DNA from: an uncultured Ruegeria sp.
Lineage (GTDB): Bacteria; Pseudomonadota; Alphaproteobacteria; Rhodobacterales; Rhodobacteraceae
Direction: 5' to 3'
Length of the DNA: 64,000 bases
Assembly: GCF_947504215.1 (NCBI RefSeq)
Contig: NZ_CANNGO010000005.1
Coordinates: 186,001 to 250,000, forward strand
A program made the position numbers and the translations under genes. Of the stretch, positions 35,621 to 46,393 are shown one piece after another (position 1 is the first letter of the stretch; each line of letters starts with the position of its first letter). The notes beneath the pieces are model-generated. The model did not search any database and was not told the DNA's origin. It saw only the letters and a program-made list of their open reading frames with translations.

Positions 35621-35890
35621 TTAGCGGCGGATGCCCAGCTTTTTAATCAGGTCCTGATAGCGTGCTTCTTCTTTGCCCTTCAGGTAGTCCAGCAGCTTAC
35701 GACGCTGGGCAACCATCTTCAGCAGACCGCGACGACCGTGGTTGTCTTTCTTGTGGGTCTTGAAGTGCTCGGTCAGGGTGGTGATGCGCGAGGTCAGGAT
35801 GGCAACCTGGACTTCTGGCGAACCGGTGTCGCCGTCCTTGGTGCCGAATTCTTTCATAACGCGTGCTTTTTCGTCGGCAGTAATCGACAT
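35621..35890 (-). CDS. rpsO: 30S ribosomal protein S15
   Basis: The 89-residue product has the exact family length and landmarks: [15 protein letters not shown] at about 22-36, [19 protein letters not shown] at 38-56 and the C-terminal [21 protein letters not shown] split over residues 69-89. S15 is a primary binder of 16S rRNA in the small subunit. The start follows AAAGGAGACCCCG on the minus strand. It lies downstream of truB and rbfA as in many bacteria, but with accessory genes inserted in between. Confidence 0.98.
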   Translation of the reverse strand: MSITADEKARVMKEFGTKDGDTGSPEVQVAILTSRITTLTEHFKTHKKDNHGRRGLLKMVAQRRKLLDYLKGKEEARYQDLIKKLGIRR

Positions 35891-36033
35891 CGGGGTCTCC
35901 TTTAAAGGTTAGCGTGAATGGCGCAGGCCGGGATGTCGTCCAGCACAGGCCCATGGAGAAAACCGCACCGATTCCGATGCGGATGGGCGCGTATAGGCGC
36001 TTTTACAGGGAATAGCAAAAGGATTCTGCGGGC

Positions 36034-37056
36034 TCAGCCGGTCTGTCCGTATTGCGTTAGTTCAGCCTCTGATATCAGCTGAATATCAGTGCTTGTTATG
36101 CCTTCCGCGCCGTACAGATGCGCCACTTCCTGACCGTTGACCAGGACACGTGTCAAATTGGCATTCTCGTTATCGGTTTCAATCTCGATATCCGGGTCAA
36201 TCGGATCGTCCCATGTGATCAAAAGCTTGTCCTGACCCGGTTGGAACCCCATGACCGCGACCTCTTCGTCATCCTCATCAGTGTCCAATATGATATGGTC
36301 ACTGCCCTCGCCACCGGTTGCGACATCGCCGCCTTGGGCCAGAATCGTATCATCGCCCGCGCCACCATTCAGGAAATCGACCTGCGGCGCGCCGTTCGCA
36401 TCATCGCCGTACAAAACGTCGTTTCCATCACCGCCAAAAACTACATCTGCGCCCGCGCCACCGGCCAAGGTGTCATCGCCGAAACCTCCATGCAGCGCGT
36501 CATCCCCCGCACCGCCAGCCAAACTGTCGTTGCCCTGTCCGCCATAAAGCGCATCTGCGCCTTCGCCGCCGTCCAACTCATCTTCGCCAAGGTGACCATA
36601 CAGACTGTCATCACCGTCATTGCCGACCAACAGATCATCACCCGCGTCGCCATGCAGGACATCGTCGCCGTGCCCGCCTGACATCAGGTCAGCGCCCTCG
36701 CCTCCATGCAATACGTCGTCACCACAGCTGCCGGAAATGTCGTCATCGCCCCCATATCCATTGATCTGATCGTCGCCATCCCGCCCGGTCAGGACATCCA
36801 CACCATCCGTCCCGGCAATGACAAGATCGCCTTCAAATTCTGAGATTACAGCGCCAGTCGAGGGGTCTTCTGGTTCGGATGTTTCGGGTTCCTCAACGTT
36901 CTCACCGGCCTCAAGCAAGTTCCCTTCGGAAACGTCTCCTGATAAATCATCTTCGTGTGAGTCCTCTGCCCCATCTTCGTCGGCGAGAAACATATCGCTC
37001 ATCGCGTAAGCCGCGCCACCTACAGCGGCCAATCCAAGCAATCCGGCCAGAAACAT
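36034..37056 (-). CDS. RTX-repeat (hemolysin-type calcium-binding) protein with N-terminal membrane segment
   Basis: A 340-residue acidic protein. I chose ATG 37056 because GGAGGG stands five bases upstream and the protein then begins directly with a hydrophobic segment (FLAGLLGLAAVGGAAYAM); an ATG at 37101 lacks such a site. A very acidic spacer (residues about 22-75) leads into at least ten nonapeptide repeats of the form GGxGxDxLx (about residues 90-250), which fold as a calcium-binding beta-roll. A non-repeat C-terminal domain (about 255-340) is similar to other Roseobacter RTX proteins. An N-terminal signal or anchor is unusual, since most RTX proteins use C-terminal type I secretion signals. 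Function unknown. Confidence 0.8.
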   Translation of the reverse strand: MFLAGLLGLAAVGGAAYAMSDMFLADEDGAEDSHEDDLSGDVSEGNLLEAGENVEEPETSEPEDPSTGAVISEFEGDLVIAGTDGVDVLTGRDGDDQINGYGGDDDISGSCGDDVLHGGEGADLMSGGHGDDVLHGDAGDDLLVGNDGDDSLYGHLGEDELDGGEGADALYGGQGNDSLAGGAGDDALHGGFGDDTLAGGAGADVVFGGDGNDVLYGDDANGAPQVDFLNGGAGDDTILAQGGDVATGGEGSDHIILDTDEDDEEVAVMGFQPGQDKLLITWDDPIDPDIEIETDNENANLTRVLVNGQEVAHLYGAEGITSTDIQLISEAELTQYGQTG

Positions 37057-37151
37057 TTGAACCCTCCGAAAGCGTGCTGCCCCGAGGGTGAAATATCCCA
37101 TGTCTTCAGGCCTTTGGTCAAAGACTGGCTGAGGTTGTGGTTAACTCTTTG

Positions 37152-37661
37152 TCACCACTCCCAGGGCTCGGGTTGCTGCGTGTACGCTATGTATAAAGGG
37201 TGTTTGGGGTGCCCGTCCTTGGTCAGGCCCAGATGAAACAAGGGCTGTTTGGTGCCGCGAAGCAACTGTTCAACTGATGGGCCGCGCTCAAGATGTGCGC
37301 CATGGGTGCCCCAAGCGGCAATGACCTGATCGGCCCAGTGCACACCGTCCAGAATAGCCGTATCATTTTCCGGTCCCACCGGATCGGCTGCGGCGCGCAT
37401 TTTGCGCGGATCGGTATCGCGCCAAGCAAAGATATTGGTGACCTGAAACGCCCCGAATCCAAGCGCCCGCGCCCGCCGTTCGCAGCGTTCCACTGTCGGG
37501 TCATTCTGCACCTCGGTTGCCGTGGATGGGTTTAGCATCACGAACAACGCTCTGCGACCTTGCGGGTCCCAAACTCGGGTCAGGCTATAGCGGTATTTCT
37601 CGCAATCGGAATAGACAGCGGTTGAGGGCGCATCGCCCTTGGTATGGGTGCGGGTAATCAT
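37152..37661 (-). CDS. DUF1643-family protein
   Basis: A 169-residue cytoplasmic protein matching DUF1643: RYSLTRVWDPQGRRALFVMLNPSTA at about residues 24-48, then DPTVERCERRA, TNIFAWRDTDP and VIAAWGTHG, and PLFHLGLTKDGHPKHPLY near the end. No biochemical function is established for the family to my knowledge. It starts 21 bases after the truB stop and is likely co-transcribed with it. No signal peptide or membrane segment is seen. Confidence 0.8.
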   Translation of the reverse strand: MITRTHTKGDAPSTAVYSDCEKYRYSLTRVWDPQGRRALFVMLNPSTATEVQNDPTVERCERRARALGFGAFQVTNIFAWRDTDPRKMRAAADPVGPENDTAILDGVHWADQVIAAWGTHGAHLERGPSVEQLLRGTKQPLFHLGLTKDGHPKHPLYIAYTQQPEPWEW

Positions 37662-37682
37662 GAGATTCGCCTAGCACGGCTG

Positions 37683-38588
37683 TCAGCTGACGAACACCCG
37701 GCTGGGATGCAATTCGCCTGATTTGTAGATACCCACCGCCACGGCCTGACCGTCCAGCGAGGCCCAGGCTTCGTCGCCATATTCCACGTCCGAGGCCAGA
37801 ACCATGCCTGGGTTGCCATTGCGCAGACGGGTGGCGCCCTCGGGCGTGCACTTCAATTCGGGTAGGTCGGTCAGGCCTGTTTCCAGCGGATGAAGATACT
37901 CGTCCAGCGCGGTGGTTTTGGCCATCTCGTCGATCTGCTCGATGTTCAGACCATCTTTGGCCTCGAACGGGCCGGACCAGATACGGCGGAGCTCGCGGAC
38001 GTGGCCGTGGCATCCCAGCGCAGCGCCCAGATCACGGGCGATGGACCGGACGTAACCGCCTTTGCCGCAGGTCATTTCCAGAACGACATGATCGTCATCA
38101 AGGCGGTCGACCAGCACCAGTTCTTCGACCCACAAGGGGCGGGCGGTCAGTTCCACGTCTTCTCCGTCACGGGCCAGCTTGTAAGCGCGCTGGCCGTCAA
38201 TCTTTACGGCGGAGAATTTTGGGGGAACCTGCATGATTTCACCTATGAAAGGCGACAGGGCTTGCTTGATGTCATCATCGGAAGGCCGTGCCGCGCTTTC
38301 GGCAATCACCTCGCCCTCGGCATCGTCGGTATTGGTCGCCTGACCCAGACGAACAGTGAATGTGTAGGCTTTCAGGGCATCGGTGATGTAGGGAACGGTT
38401 TTCGTGGCCTCGCCCAATGCCACGGCCAGAACGCCAGTTGCTTCAGGATCCAGCGTACCAGCGTGTCCAGCCTTCTTGGCGTCCATCGCCCAACGCACTT
38501 TATTGACCACGGCGGTCGAGGTCATGCCCGCAGGCTTGTCCACCACCAGCCAACCGGAAATGTCGCGACCCTTGCGTTTGCGTCCCAT
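37683..38588 (-). CDS. truB: tRNA pseudouridine-55 synthase
   Basis: TruB isomerises uridine 55 in the T-loop of tRNAs. The 301-residue product has the usual length. The N-terminal motif DKPAGMTS (residues 18-25) is followed by the catalytic segment [16 protein letters not shown], with the nucleophilic aspartate near residue 44. Other marks are [15 protein letters not shown] near 88, [20 protein letters not shown] near 130 and [15 protein letters not shown] near 180. It sits in the rbfA-truB-rpsO order, though separated from rbfA by one extra gene. Confidence 0.96.
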   Translation of the reverse strand: MGRKRKGRDISGWLVVDKPAGMTSTAVVNKVRWAMDAKKAGHAGTLDPEATGVLAVALGEATKTVPYITDALKAYTFTVRLGQATNTDDAEGEVIAESAARPSDDDIKQALSPFIGEIMQVPPKFSAVKIDGQRAYKLARDGEDVELTARPLWVEELVLVDRLDDDHVVLEMTCGKGGYVRSIARDLGAALGCHGHVRELRRIWSGPFEAKDGLNIEQIDEMAKTTALDEYLHPLETGLTDLPELKCTPEGATRLRNGNPGMVLASDVEYGDEAWASLDGQAVAVGIYKSGELHPSRVFVS

Positions 38589-38648
38589 CTTGCACCTTGA
38601 ATCTTGCTGAGGCGCGCGACCTATCGGATCACATGTGCCCTGTCAATT

Positions 38649-39386
38649 TCAGGGCACGTCTTCGACAACGCCAACAATCGGACCCAGCGAAAACCCAACA
38701 TCGGAACGGTTCGCAGCGCGGTCGTAAACGCGTGAGATATTGCCGTCAAAGAACAGCGCATTTGGTGTTTCCAGCACGTCTCGAAACAGGCTGCCAAACT
38801 CGTGGAAGGTCACGTAGTCTTCTGAAATGGCAAAAACCGCGCGCGTTCCGTCTTTGCTGGTCCCAACGCCATTGCGGATGTAACGAGAGGTCGAATCGAG
38901 CAGGAACCGTGGGTGAAGCTCTCCATCGATCACCAGCATCGGGCCGGATTGGCTGGCGAAGCGGCATTCCGGTGCTTGATCGATGAAATCCAGCGTCTCG
39001 AACACATCGGCACGGCCCTCTCGGATGCAGAAGACACCGTTGGGCAGCAGGCCGAAATTACCCGGACCGGGATTTGAGATCACGCGCATGACCTCCTGCC
39101 CGTCTTCGACATAGTGGCCGACGGGCGAGCGGTCGTCGTGATACATGCCCGCATTCATTGCAAAGGCCAAGCGCTTACCTGTTGGCTCCAGCGTTTCATT
39201 CACGGATGAGAAATGCCCTAACAGTTCGTCGTTTTCGTCCTTCAGGAACAGGCGCAAGTCTTCAGTCGCGGCATCCACCTCGCAGATGGTGTACCGCTTA
39301 TCCTCGTGAGTCAGTTTTTCGCAGGTGACTGCCGAGGCTTGCGCCGCCCAGAAGACAGCGCCCAGAACTATAAGCGTGCGGATCAC
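38649..39386 (-). CDS. Exported phosphodiester-glycosidase-family (NAGPA domain, COG3698-type) protein
   Basis: A 245-residue protein with a signal peptide ([19 protein letters not shown]). The body matches the NAGPA/DUF2233 family: [23 protein letters not shown] at about 93-115, [12 protein letters not shown] near 130, [16 protein letters not shown] near 163 and [14 protein letters not shown] near 187, then [10 protein letters not shown] near 220. The mammalian namesake removes N-acetylglucosamine from phosphodiesters; the bacterial substrate is unknown. The start is a GTG at 39386 that overlaps the rbfA stop (GTGA), so the gene is translationally coupled to rbfA. The coupling of an exported protein to a ribosome factor is likely incidental. 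Confidence 0.78.
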   Translation of the reverse strand: MIRTLIVLGAVFWAAQASAVTCEKLTHEDKRYTICEVDAATEDLRLFLKDENDELLGHFSSVNETLEPTGKRLAFAMNAGMYHDDRSPVGHYVEDGQEVMRVISNPGPGNFGLLPNGVFCIREGRADVFETLDFIDQAPECRFASQSGPMLVIDGELHPRFLLDSTSRYIRNGVGTSKDGTRAVFAISEDYVTFHEFGSLFRDVLETPNALFFDGNISRVYDRAANRSDVGFSLGPIVGVVEDVP

Positions 39387-39778
39387 TCGTCCAGATCGCG
39401 GCGCACCGCGTCCTGATCGAACATCCGGCGAGTGTCATCCAGACGGTCGAACGTGTCATCCAACCGGAACCGCAGATCGGGCGAGAATTTCAAACCAACC
39501 TTTTTGCCGACCATGCGCCGCAATTCGTGTTTGTTACGGGCCAGCAGCTCAATCACGTCCTCCTGCCCTTTGCCACCCAATGGCAGCACATAGGCGGTTG
39601 CGATCTTCAGATCGGGCGAGGTGCGCACTTCACCTACGGTGATCGACATGCGGTTCAGGTCGGGGTCGTGGACATCTCCGCGTGCCAACACTTCGGACAG
39701 GGTGCGGCGGATCAGTTCGCCGACACGGAGCTGTCGTTGGGACGGGCCGGGGCCATCGTGGAATTTGTTCTTAGCCAT
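39383..39778 (-). CDS. rbfA: 30S ribosome-binding factor A
   Basis: RbfA is a KH-like cold-shock and 16S-rRNA maturation factor. The 131-residue protein starts at ATG 39778 with [20 protein letters not shown], then the conserved [40 protein letters not shown] and [19 protein letters not shown] segments, with a C-terminal acidic tail. The 93-base gap to the divergent dapB gene must hold the promoters for both directions. Confidence 0.95.
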   Translation of the reverse strand: MAKNKFHDGPGPSQRQLRVGELIRRTLSEVLARGDVHDPDLNRMSITVGEVRTSPDLKIATAYVLPLGGKGQEDVIELLARNKHELRRMVGKKVGLKFSPDLRFRLDDTFDRLDDTRRMFDQDAVRRDLDE

Positions 39779-39871
39779 AAACCCCGATCTAAGCGCAAAG
39801 CGGGGCTTTGCCAAGCGGCCCCGAACCGGGTAGGAGGCTTTGAGCCGAATTTGACAAGAAGGACCAGCGCA

Positions 39872-40681
39872 ATGACCCATATTCCGGGGATCGTCATCAC
39901 AGGGGCTTCGGGCCGTATGGGGCAGATGTTGATCAAGACCGTGACTGACAGCGACCGGGCGCGACTGGCCGGAGTAGTCGAGCGCGAAGGGCATGACTGG
40001 ATCGGTCAGGATGTGGGCGAAGCTATAGGCGGTCAGGCACTGGGCATCACTGTGACCGACGATCCGCTTGAGGCTTTTGCACAGGCACAGGCGGTGATCG
40101 ATTTCACCGCCCCTCAGGCGACACTGGAGTTTGCGGCGCTGGCGGCGCAAGCGCGCTGTGTGCATGTCATCGGCACCACTGGCATGACGGACGAACAGAT
40201 CGCCGCGCTGGAACCAGCCTCGCGCCACGCTGTGATTGTGCGGGCCGGGAATATGAGTCTTGGGGTCAACTTGCTGGTGCAGCTGACCAAAAAGGTCGCG
40301 GCCGCACTGGATGAAGATTTTGATATCGAAGTGATCGAAGGTCATCACCACCACAAGGTTGATGCACCGTCAGGCACGGCACTGATGCTGGGCGAAGCGG
40401 CTGCCGAGGGGCGGGGCGTTAATCTGGCCGATGTGTCGGACCGGGGTCGCGATGGGATGACCGGAGCCCGCAAGCGCGGCGACATCGGGTTTCACGCCAT
40501 CCGCGGTGGCGACATTGTCGGAGAGCATGATGTTCTGTTTGCTGCACCGGGCGAACGGATCGTGCTGCGCCATCTGGCCACCGACCGCGCCATCTTTGCC
40601 CGCGGCGCGCTGAAGGCGGCGCTGTGGGGGCAAGGCAAGGCTCCGGGTCAGTATGACATGGTGGATGTATTGGGGCTGTAA
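39872..40681 (+). CDS. dapB: 4-hydroxy-tetrahydrodipicolinate reductase
   Basis: DapB reduces hydroxytetrahydrodipicolinate with NAD(P)H in lysine and diaminopimelate synthesis. The 269-residue product has the nucleotide motif [10 protein letters not shown] at 8-17, VIGTTGMT near 100 and the active-site segment [16 protein letters not shown] at about 156-171. The C-terminal motif [18 protein letters not shown] is near 205. The start ATG 39872 follows AAGGACCAGCGCA. The length and all residues are standard. Confidence 0.97.
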   Translation: MTHIPGIVITGASGRMGQMLIKTVTDSDRARLAGVVEREGHDWIGQDVGEAIGGQALGITVTDDPLEAFAQAQAVIDFTAPQATLEFAALAAQARCVHVIGTTGMTDEQIAALEPASRHAVIVRAGNMSLGVNLLVQLTKKVAAALDEDFDIEVIEGHHHHKVDAPSGTALMLGEAAAEGRGVNLADVSDRGRDGMTGARKRGDIGFHAIRGGDIVGEHDVLFAAPGERIVLRHLATDRAIFARGALKAALWGQGKAPGQYDMVDVLGL

Positions 40682-40687
40682 GCGCTC

Positions 40688-41035
40688 CTAGAGATATGTA
40701 GCCAATACAATAAAAATCACAAATGCGATTACCCAAAAGAGCATCGCTGTTATGAGTGATGCCCCCTGCAACAATAGTAGCCTAAACATTTTTGCGTTTG
40801 GGATTAGCGGTATAGCATTGGGCATATGAGGGTCATGGCATCTTTCAACCATGAAAAAGTAATTCGCCGCTCCATATGCATTGAGCAGAAGCCGTCTGCG
40901 AGTCGGAGGGATGCCCCGTGCCTTGGTCCAAAAATCAATAAATTCATCTTTGAAGTTAAATATTGGGAAAATCGAAGCGAGAAGAATCATAGCGGCCCAT
41001 GATGAGAGAGTCATGACAACCACAAATCCGATCAT
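40688..41035 (-). CDS. AT-rich orphan gene for a small membrane protein
   Basis: I do not recognise this protein. About 115 residues if the ATG at 41035 is used, 122 if translation begins at a TTG at 41056; neither has a clear Shine-Dalgarno. It has a hydrophobic N-terminal helix (VVVMTLSSWAAMILLASIF), a central soluble part with KARGIPPTRRRLLLNAYGA and CHDPHMPNA, and a hydrophobic C-terminal segment (LITAMLFWVIAFVIFIVL). The base composition is clearly more AT-rich than all neighbours, with codons such as ATA and TTA that are rare elsewhere in the window, which suggests recent acquisition. It lies between dapB and an unusual synthetase-like gene. Confidence 0.55.
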   Translation of the reverse strand: MIGFVVVMTLSSWAAMILLASIFPIFNFKDEFIDFWTKARGIPPTRRRLLLNAYGAANYFFMVERCHDPHMPNAIPLIPNAKMFRLLLLQGASLITAMLFWVIAFVIFIVLATYL

Positions 41036-41091
41036 GATAAGAAACAGAGTAATCAATTTCGTTTACGGTTCACTATTGTAAGATTGCGTTT

Positions 41092-41955
41092 CTATCCTCT
41101 AAAGGCCGCCAGACCGGGCGGTTTCGCGCCGTCCTGTTCTACCTTCGAGAACAGCAGCCCCAGCCGCTGATCCCATGTCGGGTACTGGCCTGTCAGGGCA
41201 AAAGTAAGTCGTTCGGCCCCGATGGATATGCCAAGGGGTGCGACCTCTCCTGCAATCACAATTTCTCCGATCTCGGTCCAGTTGGGTGATGGCGGATAGG
41301 TGGCAGGCGCGGGCTCATCTGTCTCGCCGGCGCGATAGTAGACACCCATGGTCACGAGGTAGTCCTCGCCAAAGCGGTCCGGAAAGAAATATCCCGAAGC
41401 ATCGCGCGCGGCCAATGCTTCGACATCGTCCCGCAGCAGAACTTTTTCTGGGAAGGGCAGGCCCATTTCGTCCAGAACAGGTCGCATATCGGTGGATTGC
41501 GGGACACTGACAAAGGCAATGCGCGCGGGGTCCAGACCAAGGTTGCCAGTCAATATGCGCACCATCAGGCGTGTGGCGACCTGACCATCCGTGCCGCGGG
41601 CTAGGTGACAGCCGATTTCGTGAAACAGGGGCAGAATGTCAGCACGGCTCTTTTCCGCGATATCCCCAACACGGGCTAAGGGCTGAATAACAAAGGCCTC
41701 GTTTGGCAGGGCAGATTGGTCAAAATCATGTCTCAGCCCACCATTGTAAGCATCATCCCCGGTGACAATGGACAAAGGCTGGGTTTCAGCAAAACCGAGA
41801 TCTGAAAACACGTCTTTGAGCCTGGCGAGTGTTCTCTCAAACGCCGCCTCAAAGTCCGGGTTCGGATCGATATTTGCATTAGTAACGCCTGGAAGGACTG
41901 CACCAAGCGTGGCTGCGGTGCCCAATTGCACAGCTCTGCGTCGGTTCAATTCCAT
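41092..41955 (-). CDS. Tat-signal protein resembling the alanyl-tRNA synthetase catalytic core
   Basis: A 287-residue protein with a twin-arginine-like signal (NRRRAVQLG at residues 4-12, hydrophobic to about 27). I do not know a named family for it. The body reads like a class II synthetase core of the alanyl type: QPLARVGDIAEKSR at 91-104 and LFHEIGCHLAR at 110-120 resemble the AlaRS motif 2 region; RILTGNLGLDPARIAFVSV at 133-151 resembles its helix after that; and NWTEIGEIVI (225-234) with LGISIGAERLTFALTG (241-256) resembles the AlaRS EIxNLVF and GxGLERL motif 3. There is no anticodon, editing or C-Ala domain. Export plus a synthetase fold is odd; the protein may use the fold for amino-acid or nucleotide binding. 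The homology is pattern-based and unverified. Confidence 0.55.
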   Translation of the reverse strand: MELNRRRAVQLGTAATLGAVLPGVTNANIDPNPDFEAAFERTLARLKDVFSDLGFAETQPLSIVTGDDAYNGGLRHDFDQSALPNEAFVIQPLARVGDIAEKSRADILPLFHEIGCHLARGTDGQVATRLMVRILTGNLGLDPARIAFVSVPQSTDMRPVLDEMGLPFPEKVLLRDDVEALAARDASGYFFPDRFGEDYLVTMGVYYRAGETDEPAPATYPPSPNWTEIGEIVIAGEVAPLGISIGAERLTFALTGQYPTWDQRLGLLFSKVEQDGAKPPGLAAFRG

Positions 41956-42092
41956 GTCGCGGCCCTTCTTTTAGTGCATCTACGGTTCCATCTCAGACTA
42001 TCGCAGAAGATTGGAGCAGATGTTAAGAAATTCTGAAAACCCGTTGGCAGGCCTAGGGCGCGGTTTTCAGATCAGGTTTTGACCGGGCCCGT

Positions 42093-44770
<2,678 letters not shown>

Positions 44771-44774
44771 CCGA

Positions 44775-44957
44775 TCAGAAGTCGATCGCCAGCCCTTTTT
44801 TCTCCCAATCGCCATAGCGGGCAGGGTCCGGGCCATCACGTCCGCCCAGTTCCTTGGGCAGTTCCTTGGCCTGGGCTTTGGCTTTGCGGCGACGCTCTTC
44901 AGCCTCGGCCAAGGCGCGCTGAGCGGCGGCGGGCAAGTCTTTGGGGTCGTCACTCAT
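44775..44957 (-). CDS. DUF1674 / SDHAF4-like succinate dehydrogenase assembly factor
   Basis: A 60-residue cytoplasmic protein. The C-terminal signature GGRDGPDPARYGDWEKKG is the hallmark of DUF1674, the family of mitochondrial SDHAF4, which binds flavinylated succinate dehydrogenase subunit A during assembly. The N-terminal half is a charged alpha-helix (AEAEERRRKAKAQAKELP). The start ATG 44957 gives the usual length; an upstream extension to 45047 has no family match. Confidence 0.88.
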   Translation of the reverse strand: MSDDPKDLPAAAQRALAEAEERRRKAKAQAKELPKELGGRDGPDPARYGDWEKKGLAIDF

Positions 44958-45045
44958 GACATCGGGTTCCTTTCCGTCCACCGCCTTGATATACGCCCCC
45001 GTCCGCCAAAGGCAATGCGGATCCAGGTCACATGAAGGCGGTACC

Positions 45046-46305
45046 ATGTCTAACAGCGCAACAGCAGCGCGGCGCAGCGCAATCTACCTGCTGGATCAGA
45101 TTCTGGGTGAGGGTCGGTTGCTGTCTGAATGCCTAGTAGCGGGTGCGCTGGACCGTTTGCCCCCGGAAGACCGCGCCCGGGCGCAGCGGCTGGCGCTCGA
45201 GACCCTGCGGGGGATAGAGCGTGCCGACCGTCTGCTGGAAAATCACCTGAACCGTGCTCCCGCTTTGACCGTGCACAACGCCTTGCGACTTGGTGCGGTT
45301 GAGCTTTGCAACGGTGAGGCAGCGCATGGCGTGGTGAATTCGATGGTCGAGATCATCGGACGGTCGCGCAAGCACGGGCGGTTGAAAGGGCTGGTGAACG
45401 CGGTATTGCGTAAAGTTGCCGCTGAAGGGCCGGAAGCCTGGCCAAAAATGCGGGTGCCGCGCCTACCAGAGTGGCTGCGCGACCCACTGGTTGCAGCTTG
45501 GGGACCCGAGGCTGTTGGAGGCATGGAGCAAGCGCACTTCGCGGGTGCGCCACTGGATCTGACCTTGAAACCGGGCCGTGATGCTCCGGCTGGTGAGACG
45601 CTGCCAACCGGATCGGTGCGATTAATCAATGCAGGGCAAGTCTCGGCCCTGCCGGGATACATTTCCGGAGACTGGTGGGTTCAGGATGCGGCGGCGGCTT
45701 TGCCGGTTCAGATCCTGGCCCCGAAGGTTGGCGAAACAGTGCTGGACTTATGTGCCGCGCCGGGGGGCAAGACACTGCAGCTGGCGGCAGCTGGCGCCGA
45801 GGTCACGGCGCTGGATATCTCAGAGGCGCGGATTGAACGCGTGCGAGAAAACCTTGCTCGGACCGGGTTGAGCGCTCAGGTGGTTGCAGGCGATGCGCTG
45901 GATCATGCTGGACAATATGATGCGATCTTGCTGGATTCGCCCTGTTCTGCCACGGGCACGATCCGGCGTCATCCCGATTTGCCGTTCGCCAAGGATGGAT
46001 CGGAATTCGGCGATTTGATCGATCTGCAGTCCCGGATGTTGGCACATGCCTGGACGTTGCTAAAACCCGGCGGGCGGCTGGTCTATTGCACATGCTCCCT
46101 GCTGCCTGACGAAGGCGAAGTTCAAATCGAAGAGGCGCTGCCGCAGTATCCGGACATGAGCGTGGATCGCACGGCGCTGAACATACCCGGTATCGAAAAA
46201 GACTGGATCACCGAAGAAGGCGGTCTGCGGCTGCGACCGGATTATTGGCTCGATCACGGCGGGATGGATGGGTTCTACATCGCCTGCCTGAACAAATCCG
46301 CCTGA
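45046..46305 (+). CDS. rsmB: 16S rRNA (cytosine-5)-methyltransferase, RsmB type
   Basis: A 419-residue RsmB/Sun-family methyltransferase for C967 of 16S rRNA. An N-terminal NusB-like RNA-binding domain (residues about 5-130) is followed by the methyltransferase: S-adenosylmethionine motif LCAAPGGKTLQLA near 230, motif IV with catalytic cysteine DSPCSATGTIRRHPD near 300, and motif VI with YCTCSLLPDEGE near 350. The start ATG 45046 follows GAAGGCGG. A longer frame to 44941 runs through the promoter side of the SDHAF4-like gene and is not supported. Confidence 0.93.
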   Translation: MSNSATAARRSAIYLLDQILGEGRLLSECLVAGALDRLPPEDRARAQRLALETLRGIERADRLLENHLNRAPALTVHNALRLGAVELCNGEAAHGVVNSMVEIIGRSRKHGRLKGLVNAVLRKVAAEGPEAWPKMRVPRLPEWLRDPLVAAWGPEAVGGMEQAHFAGAPLDLTLKPGRDAPAGETLPTGSVRLINAGQVSALPGYISGDWWVQDAAAALPVQILAPKVGETVLDLCAAPGGKTLQLAAAGAEVTALDISEARIERVRENLARTGLSAQVVAGDALDHAGQYDAILLDSPCSATGTIRRHPDLPFAKDGSEFGDLIDLQSRMLAHAWTLLKPGGRLVYCTCSLLPDEGEVQIEEALPQYPDMSVDRTALNIPGIEKDWITEEGGLRLRPDYWLDHGGMDGFYIACLNKSA

Positions 46306-46393
46306 CCGCACGCTTTTCGATGACTTGACGATCGGCGCGGTCTATCGTTGGTTCAAGCGCCAGCAGAGCGCAAGGGGCAGAGTAACAAGCGTC

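Noticed and set aside
36240..36810. Regular short repeats that could suggest a CRISPR or tandem-repeat locus
   Set aside because: The periodicity is that of nine-residue RTX repeats coding GGxGxD units on the minus strand. There are no identical repeats with unique spacers. Plus-strand frames across it are low-complexity shadows.
39784..40354. Extended minus-strand frame continuing upstream of rbfA into dapB
   Set aside because: The conserved RbfA start is at 39778; the rest is antisense to dapB.
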